From NCBI GenBank assembly GCA_963070105.1, contig OY718806.1, positions 6,407,865 through 6,471,864 on the forward strand: 64,000 bases of DNA, written 5' to 3'. The notes beneath the pieces are model-generated. The model did not search any database, was not told where the DNA came from, and saw nothing but the letters and a program-made list of their open reading frames with translations. Source of the stretch: Litomosoides sigmodontis (lineage: Eukaryota; Nematoda; Chromadorea; Rhabditida; Onchocercidae). The translations under genes and the position numbers were made by a program. The stretch's first letter is position 1, and every line of letters starts with the position of its first letter. Positions 1 through 12,500 of the stretch are shown here, one piece after another.

Positions 1-1
1 A

Positions 2-64
2 ATGTTTCACGATGACGAGGAAGATGAGTGGAAAAGCCGAAGGAATAGTAGAACGTATTTATGA
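2..64 (+). CDS. possible partial coding end at the window edge
   Basis: An open frame runs from the left edge to a TGA at 62-64. It reads as an acidic then basic peptide (HDDEEDEWKSRRNS). This composition is typical of a protein tail, so it may be the last exon of a plus-strand gene lying to the left. It may equally be chance, since only about 20 codons are visible and no splice acceptor can be seen. No family was recognised. Confidence 0.2.
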   Translation: MFHDDEEDEWKSRRNSRTYL

Positions 65-1946
65 CAAGCAATTAGCATTAACTAACGGACATGATGAAGC
101 ACCTGTTAGGAAAACTTTTTTCCCACTTTTCCCATTTCATTGCTTCTTGCCGATGTGAAGCAAACAAACAAATAGTAGTATGGTGGCCGTGCAGAGAGAG
201 GGAAAGGAGGAAGAAGGAGCGAGGGAGAGGGAGAGAAATAGCTTATGTATGTAAGTATACGAACAGTTTTTCAGGACATGTAAAAGTGTTTAGAAACGCC
301 TAAGTTTCATTAATGTCCAATGCATCACGAAGATGATGTATCGGTTTTCAAATTAATTCAGCTGCAAGGCCAGCTAGCAGCTATTTCCATCGCCTCGTAA
401 CACTGAAGCGATGTACGCACCTACGTGGAATTGCTATTCTTTTGCAGGTATTTTGAAGTTTACAATTCACTACTCTAGCTAGCTACTACATCTCATCAAA
501 TTTCACTACTTTTTAGCTTGAACATATTTTAATCGAAATGACAAAATGACCACACAACTGATCTTCTATCGTACATTTCACTGGAATTCATTTCGCTCAT
601 TTTTGATTTCTAATTTCATTGGCATCTTCGAGGTCACCGTATCCGTTCGAATTATGATTTCAATGTTTTAGTATGATAAGCTATGCATTTGGGTAGAGAC
701 TAAGTAATTATTCTCACTAGACTGCAGATCTATTTCTGATAGGAGCTTATCACTGAAAAAGTAAAATGCTTTATCAAAGGCGATTTGTCAAATTCTAGAT
801 TCAGTAGAACCCCAAGTAGGAAAAAGAAAATTCGGAACTGATTCTTATTAAAGGGAAACATGTGCATTGTTTCACGTTTTAAGCGGAAATTCTTAACTTA
901 AAATTTTCGAGTTTTTGAAATCATTTGTTATGCAGTCTCAAAAAAGATTGCAGATCCATTTCTGTCAAATTGGCCAGTTTGTTATCATGAAATAAGTGAT
1001 AGGGATTGAATTATACTTATTTCTTATGAAGATTTTCTGGAAATCTCAGCGCAAATAAAAATGCAGACAGCAGAGAATTAAAAGCTGAGTTGAATTTTCT
1101 TCCTATAAATACTGAAGATGAGATGTACCACCATTACGAAAATTTATAATAATTTTTTTTCATCATCCGATCAATAAGTTAAAATTTGCACAACAAAGTA
1201 TTTGGAATTTAATGAGGGCAGTGAAAAGAAAATATATGGATATATAATAAAACACGAACATATTTGAGATCTATTCATTCATATTTTCTAGATAAAAATC
1301 TTCGCAGTATCTCAGAAATACAATCATGCATGGCAAGGAGACTTCACCACAATACCCAGTCTGGACTTCTCGAATATTGATGTAAAATAAATCAAACAGC
1401 TACGTCTCGAACCTGTGCAATTTTAAAAAGGTGGACATGAACACGAAAAAGCTATGCACACGAAAAAGGGGAAGTCGAACATTCAACCACGCAATAGTAA
1501 TTTTTCCGGGATGTCAATATACATCGAAGTGGTCAGAGAAGAGAAACAAAAATGCTCCTGCTAACAAATGTGATGCCATCTTGAGTCCAATAACCTAATT
1601 GATGGCATGAATACAAGATTTTTTTGGTAGGGTGGTAGGGTTTGCATCAGCATCTACAAGTACTGATTTCATTTGAAATATCCGTTAACGGAGACCACCT
1701 GCCTAAACCAATAATACAAATAAGGTTCGATTTGATGTCCTGCCACAGCTGTGATATTAAATATCTCAAAAAGACTCATGCCACAACAGCACTGGAGAAA
1801 TGAAAAGATCAATGTTGGTTAATTTTTAGCATAGGGAGAACGGAATCATAACATGGATGTATGATATGCGACAGGCGCAAGGATAATGAATCAATCCTAC
1901 GTAAACACGATGGTCAAATTAGCAAGCTATCCAAGTTTGTCCATCA
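65..1946. other. no gene seen
   Basis: AT-rich sequence with only short frames that lack splice context. The right end is the 3' flank of the minus-strand NAD kinase. No repeat or RNA gene was recognised. Confidence 0.5.
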
Positions 1947-4900
1947 TCACGAAAATACGGTGGGACATAATGCATCACTTTCGTGGATTTCCAAAAGTAC
2001 TTTCATTCCAGAATTGAAAGGTACAGAAGCATTACCATCCAAAACAATATAACCATTTGTACACCTCGATCTGACCCGTATCTTTTTAGCAAAGCCGCGC
2101 TGTGTTCCAGCTGGGAATGTTGTATTGAAAAGTGGATCTCGAGCAGTGAATACTATCGCTGAAAACAATCTTTATTACTTAAAATGAACTTCTATCAGCT
2201 ATTGTGGAAGAGACCGTAACACAGTATTGTTCACTGACTAGTTATCAGACTATTGACAAGATTCATTTTATCAAATGTAATTCGTTTTTTATGTATTAAA
2301 TCTATAGCATACCATCACTAACTATTCATATGTTACTCGACTACAGCGAAACACTCATACTAATGGGAACTATATTTTGCTAATTGTGAACATGCGTTTC
2401 AATGAAAAATAATTTTTCATTGAAACGCTTGCATATTTCATGAGTGATAGCATTCGTTGGAATAGTGGTAAGCAAATGCATGCCTTCCATTACAGATAAT
2501 AATTCTCCAACATGCTGTTCCGAAACACGATTAATATTGTAATTCCTGAATAAAGAGTCATTGTATAATATTTTAACATTCTAACTGCAACAACGAGTCC
2601 CTGGAAATGACACTTTCTCTTTATATTTTTCATGTCTATCTCTTCCTTTAATCTGTTATCGCATGCAGTTGAGAAAAAAGGAAGGACTTTAGCTTCTTTT
2701 GAAGGGCTAACCCAAAACACACGTAAAAACTCTTTTGTATTCTGATGTTCGCATTGCTTAATACCGAAAATGAGTGTTAGCGAACGTAGAAACCGAAGGA
2801 AATGAATTTATTTTCAATTCATAAAAGCCGCTGTACTATAAAATTGTTGTTAGAAACTCGCTCACAAATTAGTGACTTCATACACTGCCACCCAGGAAAA
2901 TTAACCTTTCTCTCAATTCCTAAACACTTTACCATTTCCTTTTCATTCCATGAAAAGAATTACTGGAAATGTCCGGTCATTCAATGCAGCCCGTCTTCTG
3001 ACGACGGCGCGACTGCTGGACACCGCCATAGATCGGCTTCCTGAAAGAAATACGAGCTAACAACACAAAGTGTTTCTTCTGCAAGACAAGTATAACTAAA
3101 ATAATTGTATTAACCATGATAGATTAGATCCTCTTCCAGTGCAAGCTGTCATACCACAGCTTTTCTGACGCACCATGGGACCATCAATTTCAATATCATA
3201 ATTGCTAACTCGAAAAGCATGACTTTCACCGATGAACACATCATTAAGGGCTAACAATGGATACTCTGGATCGCAATCATCTTGTAAAAACAACCTAAGC
3301 AAATATGCATAAGTTTACTGAAAAATAATTGCTCTTCGATTAAAACAAAAGAGTGGGAGGAAAAAACCGAATGCTGAATGTCGTAGAATTTTTTAAAGCA
3401 TGAAAATAATCATCATAAGCCGGAAGCTATTAGATGCATAGCAGGTAAAACAGAAAAAGGAAGGAGAAAGAAAATAAATCAAAAAATATATATGGGGAAT
3501 GAGGGTATGACAATGCTACAAAGATAAAATTAAGGGTATGCCCCTCGAAATTTAAGCGAATGTGCTATCAGACATTTGAATAAAATAATTCGGAACTTGT
3601 TTGCATTATCAACTTCATTGTAAAGATCCGACCTTTACGCAATCTTTCACTTTTCTCATAACATTCTTCATCATATTCGGCATTGTTTTCATTATTTTCT
3701 ACCCAATTCAGTATAGCGACCCGTATTCTTTGTCTTCGAATCCGCCTTTAAACAATGCAATTTTGCTTCAAGCTAAAACTCGCGATAGCTAAATCATAAA
3801 TTTATAAATCGAAATATGTCAAATAGAGTAATTGAAGACACTTATGTTTCCAAAATTCAGAAATCGGGAAAATCCTTCTTAGAAGACCATCAAAACTTAA
3901 CGTAAAAAATGATCAAAAGAAGTAAAATCTTGAACGATTAAGAGTTCACCAATGTGGCATAACCAAACGGTATAGCACTGCTAAATAATACTGCACCTGC
4001 ACCTGCACTCGCCTTTGAGTAGTTTCTCGATTATTTCAGCAAATGGTTCTGTTCCTTCCCTTGCTATACACAGATAACCTTCGGACCTATATATTTCTAT
4101 TTAAAAATTTCGAATATTTCCTATAATGAACATGAGTTTTAACAAGTCCACCACTTTACAATCGAACTACACTGGAGCACAAATTACTGAAAGTTGTAAA
4201 ATACTGAAACCCACTTCCAATTATAACAATCAGCTGCTAGATGAAACTCGTCAGCTGAACCACAACAGTGCTCAGCTTCCATATTTCGTTAGATGGTATT
4301 TACGTGGAAAAGTTTTACGTGCTGCTTGATAGAGTTATTGGAGCTAAACCATTCTGTACTGTAACCAGACAATTTACCACCACAAAAGGGTAAAATTTAG
4401 TGAAGTAAAACAGCTACCATAAACATGATTATAATACCCCAATGGATCGGTATTAAAGCCGACCACCGCTCGATGGTCACGTTTTTTCTCAGCAGCCACT
4501 AAAAAAGTACCATCATCTCCAGCCGAAAACACAGCATCTGCATGGGCTACTGCTTGCGTTGTATATTCGCTTCGCGTTGCAACTTCTTCAATTCCATAAC
4601 TTCTAAAGGATCTAGGATAAGCTGCTAATACAGAGATGAATTCATATTATAATTTTGTTTAAAGTATATTATAATTTAGCAAGGTAATATCGCTCCTTCT
4701 CGAACAACAGGAACCAAACTGAAACCACCTTTAACCTTCATAATGGCAACTTTAGATCTGGTAAATTAAAACATAACTAAAGCCGGCACTATTTAATCAT
4801 ACCAAGTAAAGAGTTTTATGAGCGCAAAGCAAAATACATGACAGCAATTCCATTTTGTTTTCAATACTATACTTCAAATCTTCTACATCTATTTAATTTT

Positions 4901-5665
4901 CCTCACTCTTAACTGAGCACCAACTCATAAGAAAGAGTCACTTACTCGAGACATTGGCGCATAGCACGAACATAATTCTGTTGCTCATTGTGTTTCTTTT
5001 TCATTCCTTTATAATTACAGCCGCTTCTTTTTAACTGAAATAATGTAATGAAATATGGTCAGCGTTTAGCAAATAAAATCTGGTTCAGGTAAATATATAA
5101 AGTAGGATAGAACTCCCGCACACCCAAAAATGACTGGGATTTTGCAGAAACGAAAAAAAATTCTAATCGATAACTTGAACGCAATTGCCTTCCTTAAATT
5201 TCTTTGTTTGAACGGAAGTAACAATAAATTTTTAAATTTTTCAAAAAAAAATTTCAAACCAAAGCACAAAACTGAACGCGGTTGAGCTGTGTGTGCTTCT
5301 GTCTTCCATAATCCAATCTGGTTGTTTTCGATAAAATTACTACGTGCTTTGGCACAAATATTAGTCCAGGATATGTCCTTGAGTTCTAAAGTAATATTTT
5401 TTTTAACGCAAGAACGCTGATTATGCTTTCAGAATATATATACAGCTCGAGAAGGACAACAATGGAAATGTGAAATGTAGAGAAATTAACATTTTTTGTG
5501 CAGAGTTCGTCGTTGTCTTCTTTGCACTTGAAAATATTGCTGTTGACATCTGCTTCACCAGTTACCATTCCTGCACATTCGTTAATTTAGGTAATCAAGA
5601 AATTTTTGGAAACTTACACGAATCATTATGTAGTAGAGAAACGGTACTTCAAGACTAAGAACCAT
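1947..5665 (-). CDS. NADK2: mitochondrial NAD kinase, NADK2 family
   Basis: Predicted to phosphorylate NAD to NADP in mitochondria. Nine exons read on the minus strand: 5665-5618, 5385-5260, 5034-4946, 4602-4438, 4086-4003, 3745-3639, 3280-3115, 2545-2392 and 2158-1947, giving about 383 residues. Recognised by family blocks in order: KHVVILSKTTR near residue 30, the nucleotide-kinase loop AGDDGTF near 115-121, GFNTDPLGSEGYLC, RRQRIRV, LNDVFIGES, KSCGMTACTGRGS, YNINRV and VRSRC near the C-terminus. The start at 5665 follows an in-frame TAG and encodes a short hydrophobic lead that could act as a mitochondrial presequence. Two oddities: the usual GGDGT reads GDDGT, and the last two exons do not agree in phase (154 bases ending phase 0, next exon needing phase 1). 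All other junctions agree. Family assignment is firm; the last junction is not. Confidence 0.88.
2394..2428. repeat. perfect 17-bp inverted repeat with 1-base centre
   Basis: Arms of 17 bases starting GCGTTTCAATG meet around a single central A, making a 35-base near-perfect palindrome. It lies inside the penultimate NADK2 exon and ends two bases before its apparent splice donor (exon end at 2392). Confidence 0.9.
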
Positions 5666-7509
5666 CTATAGCCATTGACTTATTATAAGTTTTGCTTAAA
5701 ATAGCGTTCACTCCTTGAGATCGAAACAATAAGGCTAGCGATACTGCCTACAAATTGCAAGCAGCAAGTGTCAGTTAGCTTGCAATTGCTAGTTTCTTAA
5801 AAATCATAGAAATAAATGAGCCTTAACACTGTGAATTTGCCAAGAGAAATGAAAAAATCGAGAACAAATATAATGAATATTTCCGACAGAAGGATTTCTG
5901 ATATAAATATGCAAAAATAGTACAGCTAAGAGTAAAACATGCCGTAAGGAAAAAAGAGGGAACTGTGGAAAAACATGTCTGCACCAGAGTTTTTCCTTCC
6001 CTCTTCCTAGGTCTCTCATAGGAACAAAAAGATAAAATGGAGGAATACTTGTCAAATGACTTAGGGAGAGGGCTGTTGGAGCCATATCGCTGACCGTTGC
6101 AGTGAACAGCACAAGGGAAAAGATAATCAAAAAAACGAGTTTAATTATTTTGGAAATGGCTTTAACTCGTCATTCAAAAAAGGGAAAAGAAGGAGGAGAA
6201 ACAATTCGCTTTATTAAAAGAATAGATGCTTCAACAAATGAACAGTAAAGACCAGTTTTACAAAGCTTACAAAAATTTTTTTTACTGGTAGTGGGAATAC
6301 TTATTGCTATAGAAATACACTCAAATTCGGAAAGATTTTGCGAGCACAATTTGCAGTAAAACGATACAATAATGCATTACTCAGGAAACAAATGATGTCT
6401 CAAACATTGATAGATCATATTGCATTGCTTTTATCGCCGACACTTGAAATTTCACCAATTTTCTTTACTATTCCTTTGCTCACTCTTCAGTTGTTGTTAT
6501 TGGAACTGAATAAAATTACCAGTAAACCTTTAGAAATAATTTCTGTGGAATACATACAAATAATATTAAAGAATATAATCTTTCTTAAACATTTCAAACT
6601 TTAAATACAGTTTCATGCCAACAAGAATATCCTTATAATATTACTAAAATCGAACAATTACTAAAAGCGCTTATGCAGCAGGAGGTAGACACGGCTGCCA
6701 TTTAATGAGATATGCAAGAAATATTCACCAGTATGCTGAAAATGACTAAAAATTATTGAAGTGCCCTTTTAAAACATGCTATTGCGAAGATGCACACAGA
6801 AGGATTGTCTGAAATAAAGCTTCTAATGACAGAACTGAGAGAATAGTAACTGAACTATGAAAAGGGAAGAAATTTATCGACAGCCGCACGTCACCAATTT
6901 CAAACGCAATGAAAATGAATCAGGCAGTATATTTATTACAAATGGAAATAAGCAGGAATCGGTGTCTTACTGACTGCGACAACCTTTTCAATTCGTTAGT
7001 TTAAATTTCGGCGGGTGCCAGAATTAACGCAACAAGCGTGCTGTTAACAATGTGGGAAGTTGTTCAATTTATGAATTTTTCTTTGATCGAAGACATGTTA
7101 ATGTGATAACGATAGAGATACGTTTCAATTTGTGGTTTGGGAAGCACGCGTACTCTTCCGAAGCATTAAAAACGTTATTGAGTAACAGTCAAAAACTGTG
7201 TCACAGAGTGCTAACAAATTTTGGCATTTCACAAAAATAGTAGCGCACATGGAACACCGTTGGAAATCCTTGAGGATTCGATTGTAATGTAGCCGGTCAG
7301 ACTGAAGCAAGATTTCGTTTGATAAAAATTTTGAACAAAGGACGATAAAATGAAGGCCCTTATTATTATGGAATTTCAATGAAAAAAATTTACAGATTTT
7401 TAAATTTCCCAATAAGTATTAAAACAGGAAAATCAAAAATCTACAAATTTTTGAAATAGGTATATGAAAGGGGTGAGAAATGATTTAACAACTATGTCCA
7501 GGACATGCT
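5666..7509. other. intergenic; weak coding-like fragments
   Basis: No complete gene found. On the plus strand, 6615-6705 reads open to a TAA after a possible acceptor at 6614 and contains an amphipathic stretch (KIEQLLKALMQQEVDTAAI). The stretch 6770-6850 has a similar helix-like frame (LLKHAIAKMHTEGLSEIKL). Neither can be connected to a start or to each other, so they may be remnants or chance. Confidence 0.3.
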
Positions 7510-7710
7510 TTGGAGAACAAATGCGCCTGCAAGGCTTGTTTGACTTTATTAATGTTAACTTTATTTATTGTTGAAGTAACGTCTCGCTGCCCATGCAAGA
7601 TTAAGGATGAATTATTGAACAGCGTTTGCGGAAGACGACTGCAAAGTCCATCAGGAAGCTTCAAAACTCTTCATTCATTCCCTCATTTTAATTATGCGCA
7701 TTGTTCGTGA
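7510..7710 (+). CDS. possible small secreted cysteine-rich peptide
   Basis: A 66-codon frame begins MENKCACKACL, continues into a hydrophobic run (LTLLMLTLFIVEV), then a Cys-containing tail (RCPCKIKDELLNSVCGRRLQ). This has the shape of a signal peptide plus short mature peptide. A second open frame, offset by one base, runs from about 7630 to 7854 (MRIVREMIAQTSATLLMQ...), so a spliced product is possible, but I could not find a junction with matching phases. No family is claimed; the VCGRRL string resembles an insulin B-chain only superficially. Confidence 0.15.
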   Translation: MENKCACKACLTLLMLTLFIVEVTSRCPCKIKDELLNSVCGRRLQSPSGSFKTLHSFPHFNYAHCS

Positions 7711-8474
7711 AATGATCGCCCAAACCAGCGCTACACTGCTGATGCAAGCAGGCATTCCTCTTGGTCAAGTAGAGGAGAATGGAAAAACGCCACTCTTATA
7801 CGACAATATGCCTTCACATAGTGGCAACAGCAAAGAAGGCAATAATGTCATTTAATTTAAAAACAATAGTCGGCGCTGTAGCATTGACATCAAACAGGAC
7901 GAGCAGCATTTCCCGTGAATTATTTTACGAACGAACATTTCGTGCAGTAGCACGAAATATCTGAAAGGAAATAATGTGACTCATTACCCCTGCCGTGAAC
8001 TTAATTGCACATCATAATATGCTCCACTCTTCCTGTGTAACTGGGAGATCACAAGCCATTATGGCGGTATGCCAGCCAATTTTTCTACAATTAATTTCAA
8101 AAGTGATTAAAACCTCAAATAAAATGGGGAAAAGTTCCACTTCTATATTTTTGATAAATTAGAGAAAAATAAAATGAGAAAGCTCCTCCAAAATAAACCA
8201 CATAAAAATAACTGCATCATCGAAATGATCGCTGACATTGCGCTGAAAATAAAAACTGAAAAAGAATGCGATTGTATTTAAGAAAATACTGCATATACAA
8301 TAGATCCTGTCAAAGCACATCTATGATGAATTATGTAGTGAGTGAAAAGAGAAAAGGCAGACTCGGAACCAGAAATTCAAACCCGTTCTAAAAGACGCAT
8401 GCAGGATCTTATCCCCCTAAAATCTCGGTATAAAAATATTTTGAGTACGAGTTTTACATGCGTCAATAGTCAAG

Positions 8475-9560
8475 ATGTACTACTACCGCAGTATCTTTTT
8501 TGCCATATTCTTACCACTGGCTACTGCCACCAGTGTCCACTGGCGTAAGTTAATTGCTTTTCAAAATTAGTATTTCACGCATTACGCTACCTAAGTTTAA
8601 GTACCGTTTGCAGAAATGTGTCTAGCTCGTTATATAAAACTTTAAAACACTATTCTTTTAATGAAGAGTATGTTGTCCAAGTAAGGTTTTTAACAATAAG
8701 ATTAGATGCTGACGACAGCTCTACAAAATTTTAAATGCAAAAACTATCCCTAAGCGTAATGTATTCTAAATAGAAACACAACTGAATTTAGAATGGCGAG
8801 ATCTAATATGTACCACAAAAGACGGAGTAGGTTCAGACAAAATCAGTAAAGAGCCCGCATCGTGCAGTTTAGCCCTGCGCGAAACCGGAGTCGACAATGA
8901 CCCAAATGATAAATGGAGACCTGCACCGGGAAACAACTCTGTTTGTTTCGATGTAAGATCCTTTAAAATCATGAACCCTAATAACCAGTGTTCCCAACCA
9001 ACAAATTCAAGCTCCACATGCAGAAGATACAAATATGATTTGAAATGAAGAAATTTGATTTCGAAATGTCCCATTTTCAACAGAATTGATATTTCTTACC
9101 TTATGTTGTTGAATGATCGGTCAAATTAATGCTTTTTCAAAGGAGGCAGTAAATGGAACTGTACGCACTTACTGTGACCTGTTGTGTCCAAATGCTGATA
9201 CCGCATATCTAATTAAGCGAACACCGCAAACACATCGATCATGTTTTGCATTTATAACTTATCATCATGAGAAGCGTGGTGCCGACTGGTACATATGGCG
9301 AAATAATGTAAGTTCTCAATTTTTTCCTTAAAATTTTAAAAGTGTGCTAGATCTGAAATAAGATACCGAAAAGATAACCTGTCGCTCACAAAAATGGAAT
9401 ACCCCATTAACAGGTTGATTATGGAAATCATTGAAAAAAGCATCCATTTCAGGACTGCCGTTTATCCACAATAACGTTCACGATTCGATGTGAATTTCGT
9501 TTTGATCGAAAAGAATTTCCAAGTGATGAAGAGATATTTAAGAAGTTGCTAAAGACCTAA
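8475..9560 (+). CDS. secreted eight-cysteine protein, unknown family
   Basis: Four exons (8475-8544, 8774-8952, 9143-9307, 9453-9560) join in consistent phases to give 173 residues. Exon 1 is a clear signal peptide (MYYYRSIFFAIFLPLATATS) ending in a GTAAGT donor. Exons 2 and 3 end at GTAAGA and GTAAGT, and exon 4 follows TTTCAG. The mature part has eight cysteines, which would allow four disulfides, two N-glycosylation sequons (NNS, NGT) and a basic-acidic C-terminus. A longer reading of exon 2 past 8952 stays open for about 30 codons, adds two cysteines, and then stops at a TGA. I prefer the GTAAGA donor because exon 3 then continues in frame. No domain was recognised. It is probably an extracellular nematode protein and could be lineage-specific; gene reality is fairly sure, function is not. 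Confidence 0.7.
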
Positions 9561-12500
9561 TGTGATACAAAAGCTTCACTTGTCCACTAGTTGTACTGTG
9601 ATTTAATATTGAACAGAGTAATGGCTCTCAGAAGAGACTGTGGTACATTGCTGAAAACATCACCATCTAATAAACCCACCCCAGATGTAGCTAAGCTTAA
9701 CTTTGAGAACACACATACATACACACAGAAGTACGTACTCAACTATCCAACCACCCACTATACTATCCCGAAATTCAGACAACCGGTGAGAAAACGGTTG
9801 ACAACGTACCATTCCAACTAGGACGCGATGACCATTCTCTTCCGTGCTTGCGATTACAAACTTCATTTCCTCGTGACAGTCTGACAGTTTTGAAATATTG
9901 AGTTTTCGCAGAAACTGATGTTTCCCCTAAATAAACAACGCTAGTCAAATATCCACTAACAACGAATGGGATACGTGGCTAGTCCGTCATCTTACTTATT
10001 TCAAATAATTTCAGAAAGGCAGAATTGTTCAGGTGTCTCTTTCAGGTTTCAGACTAATCCTGTTATCTTGCTCGAATTTCTTCACTTTGCTACCACGCTA
10101 GTGAAGAGAAAGTATTCAGTGATATGATTTTCCCTATAGTCCAATGTTTGAATTTTAAATTTGAGCCTTCAAATTTTGAAGTGACAACTCAAAGGATGAA
10201 TATCATGCACGGTTAAATAGAATCTTCAAGAAGAAAAATAACGTTTAGACCGCATCCAAGGAAATATTGAGCACAATGTAAAACAGACAGGTCTGTTTTA
10301 AAATACAAATAATTTTTAGAAACAGAAGGGTAACTTAAAACTTTAATTATTTCCCAGTGAATTGGTAAGAAATACCGTTGTTCATCACTAAAATTGAAGC
10401 AGCTTATACTCGATCTTACGTCTTTCTCATTTGCTTTTTACTGCGAAATCATCTTGCCTGGACTGACTAACGCTTTAAGCTAATTTGAGTTATCCGATGG
10501 ACGGTGAAAACATCTTGTGCTATTCTTTTAGACCGCAAGTGATCGTTGACGTAAACTTTCATTGGGAAGAAACTTTTGTGTTTCAGACGTTTGTTTCATT
10601 TCTTTTAATGGCTATTTACACTTTCATTAATAGCTTAGTACATTTGGGCATAAGAAAGAGCATTTTTATTTTGCTTCATTATTCGAAATATTTGATGAAC
10701 CTTAAGAACAAGAAGGCAAACTTGCTCGATTAGTTCAAAATTTTCAAAAAAAAATATATGACACACCTTTCATTTTTCTCAGGATATCTATGAATTTTTC
10801 CTCAAATATAATCAGAATTAACTATATAATAATTTTATTGCATTGCAACAACAACTAGTAGTCATTGAATAGAAACGATTCAAATGCACTCTAGATTTCA
10901 TCAGAATTTGCATTTAGATGATTTAACTTAACTACACAAATTATTTCTTAAGAAATTTCAAGGATGTCAATTAACTGCAATATCAAAAACAAAGTAACAA
11001 GTGATAAAGTTTTATGTTGACTTCTGTTGATCGATGCCGGATAGAAATGAGTGACTACTTAAATTAACATCGACGAAGTCGATTGATAATGAAATTTGCA
11101 AAAAGTTGAAATTTTTCAATCACAAAGTTGGTTTAATGACCGAAGGATGCTGTTTGAAATCGTTGTCTACCATTTACCATTTTTTTTCTGTTGCTCAGTA
11201 AAAAAATCAGACTTCTTGTCATGCTGTGGCTGTGTGTTAGGAGTGAAGTAAGCTATCAATTGATCTTTAAGATTTTCAGATAGTTTCAACCTATTCAAGT
11301 TAAAACGAAATTTAAAAAAACAGAAATTTGCGCGTTACCTTTTCGACGGAACTGAACATCCGAAATCACTGTCAGATTTAACGCACTGCAATTCTTGTTT
11401 GTAATGCAATCAGATGACGAACTGTCGAATGTCAGAGCCAGTCGTTGAAGCATTTGTTTCAAAAAAAGTAGCCGCCAAAACTGCAGAAAGGTTCGCGGAG
11501 CAGTCTAATTTCTTACATGTTTTGCTTATCAGGTGATGAGCTGCGTTTTAATTGTCCGAAGTGTCGCTACCAAGTTAGCAACTCCCAAGTATCGGCTACT
11601 GCTTGAAGTGCTGCTATTAGATGACATGCCACTGAAGAATCGCTGCTTTCCAGAGGACTGCAAGAAGCACTTTAATATGTGAACAACGACATTTTGGAAG
11701 CTGCCCAGTCTGATGAACATTCTGCATTATTGAATTGCCTTTAGTTGTATGAAAATGCAACAGTTATGTCTGAATAATTAATTATGCATGCTAAGTGCTG
11801 TCTCTCTCCGTATATTTGTTGAGCTGTTCAATCATCAAAATTCATCGCTAAATAATTTTGAAGATCAATTGGAGGATCATATTATCAATTATCAATAACC
11901 TCAGTCATGAAATCGTAGGCTAAACGAGTGTGTTAAAGAGTTCAGACAGGACATTAGCGCACTGAGGAACTTACGCTCAGTTTACTGAAAATGAAAATGA
12001 AGTAACTGATCTGATCTGCATTTTGCAGAAAACGGTTTAGCTATGAAGGCATGTGAGCTTATATATCACTGGCACCTGAGGCTCGTTTACTGACTGCAAT
12101 AAGTCTATCTTATCGAATGTGGAACTTTGGTTGTGAATGTCGGGCCTGAAGCAGAGCAACGCGACGGTTTCCTGCATCGATCTCAATTTAGAGAATTTAG
12201 AGCTCTTTCTCTTTTTCTCTTTCAAAACTCATTCATTATACATGCAGTCTCTGAACATCGAGGCCTATGCTAACTGATTGATGCCGTCCTTTCTTGGACG
12301 GGCCGTACTTCGCGTCCTACCTCTTCTGCCTTGGCCAGGGCAACCCGTCCTGATAGACGCATGTCCCTAAACTCATCAGCCAATGCCTTTCACGGCCTGC
12401 ACAATGACTTCCTTTATCAGAGTACTACTCCGAAGAAAACATCACTACGCTGCGGATCTGTCATCTCGCCAGCTTCTCCTCTCCACCCTTCTTCATTCAT

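Noticed and set aside
4126..4329. Plus-strand frame ending PYFVRWYLRGKVLRAA
   Set aside because: It lies within a NADK2 intron on the opposite strand and has no support beyond an open frame.
4680..4765. Minus-strand frame KVAIMKVKGGFSLVPVVREG inside a NADK2 intron
   Set aside because: The flanking exons already join in phase (CLE to SYGIEEV) and match the family length. No donor follows this piece.
7570..7660. Insulin-like B-chain (SVCGRRLQ)
   Set aside because: No A-chain cysteine pattern follows in any frame and the cysteine spacing does not fit known nematode insulins.
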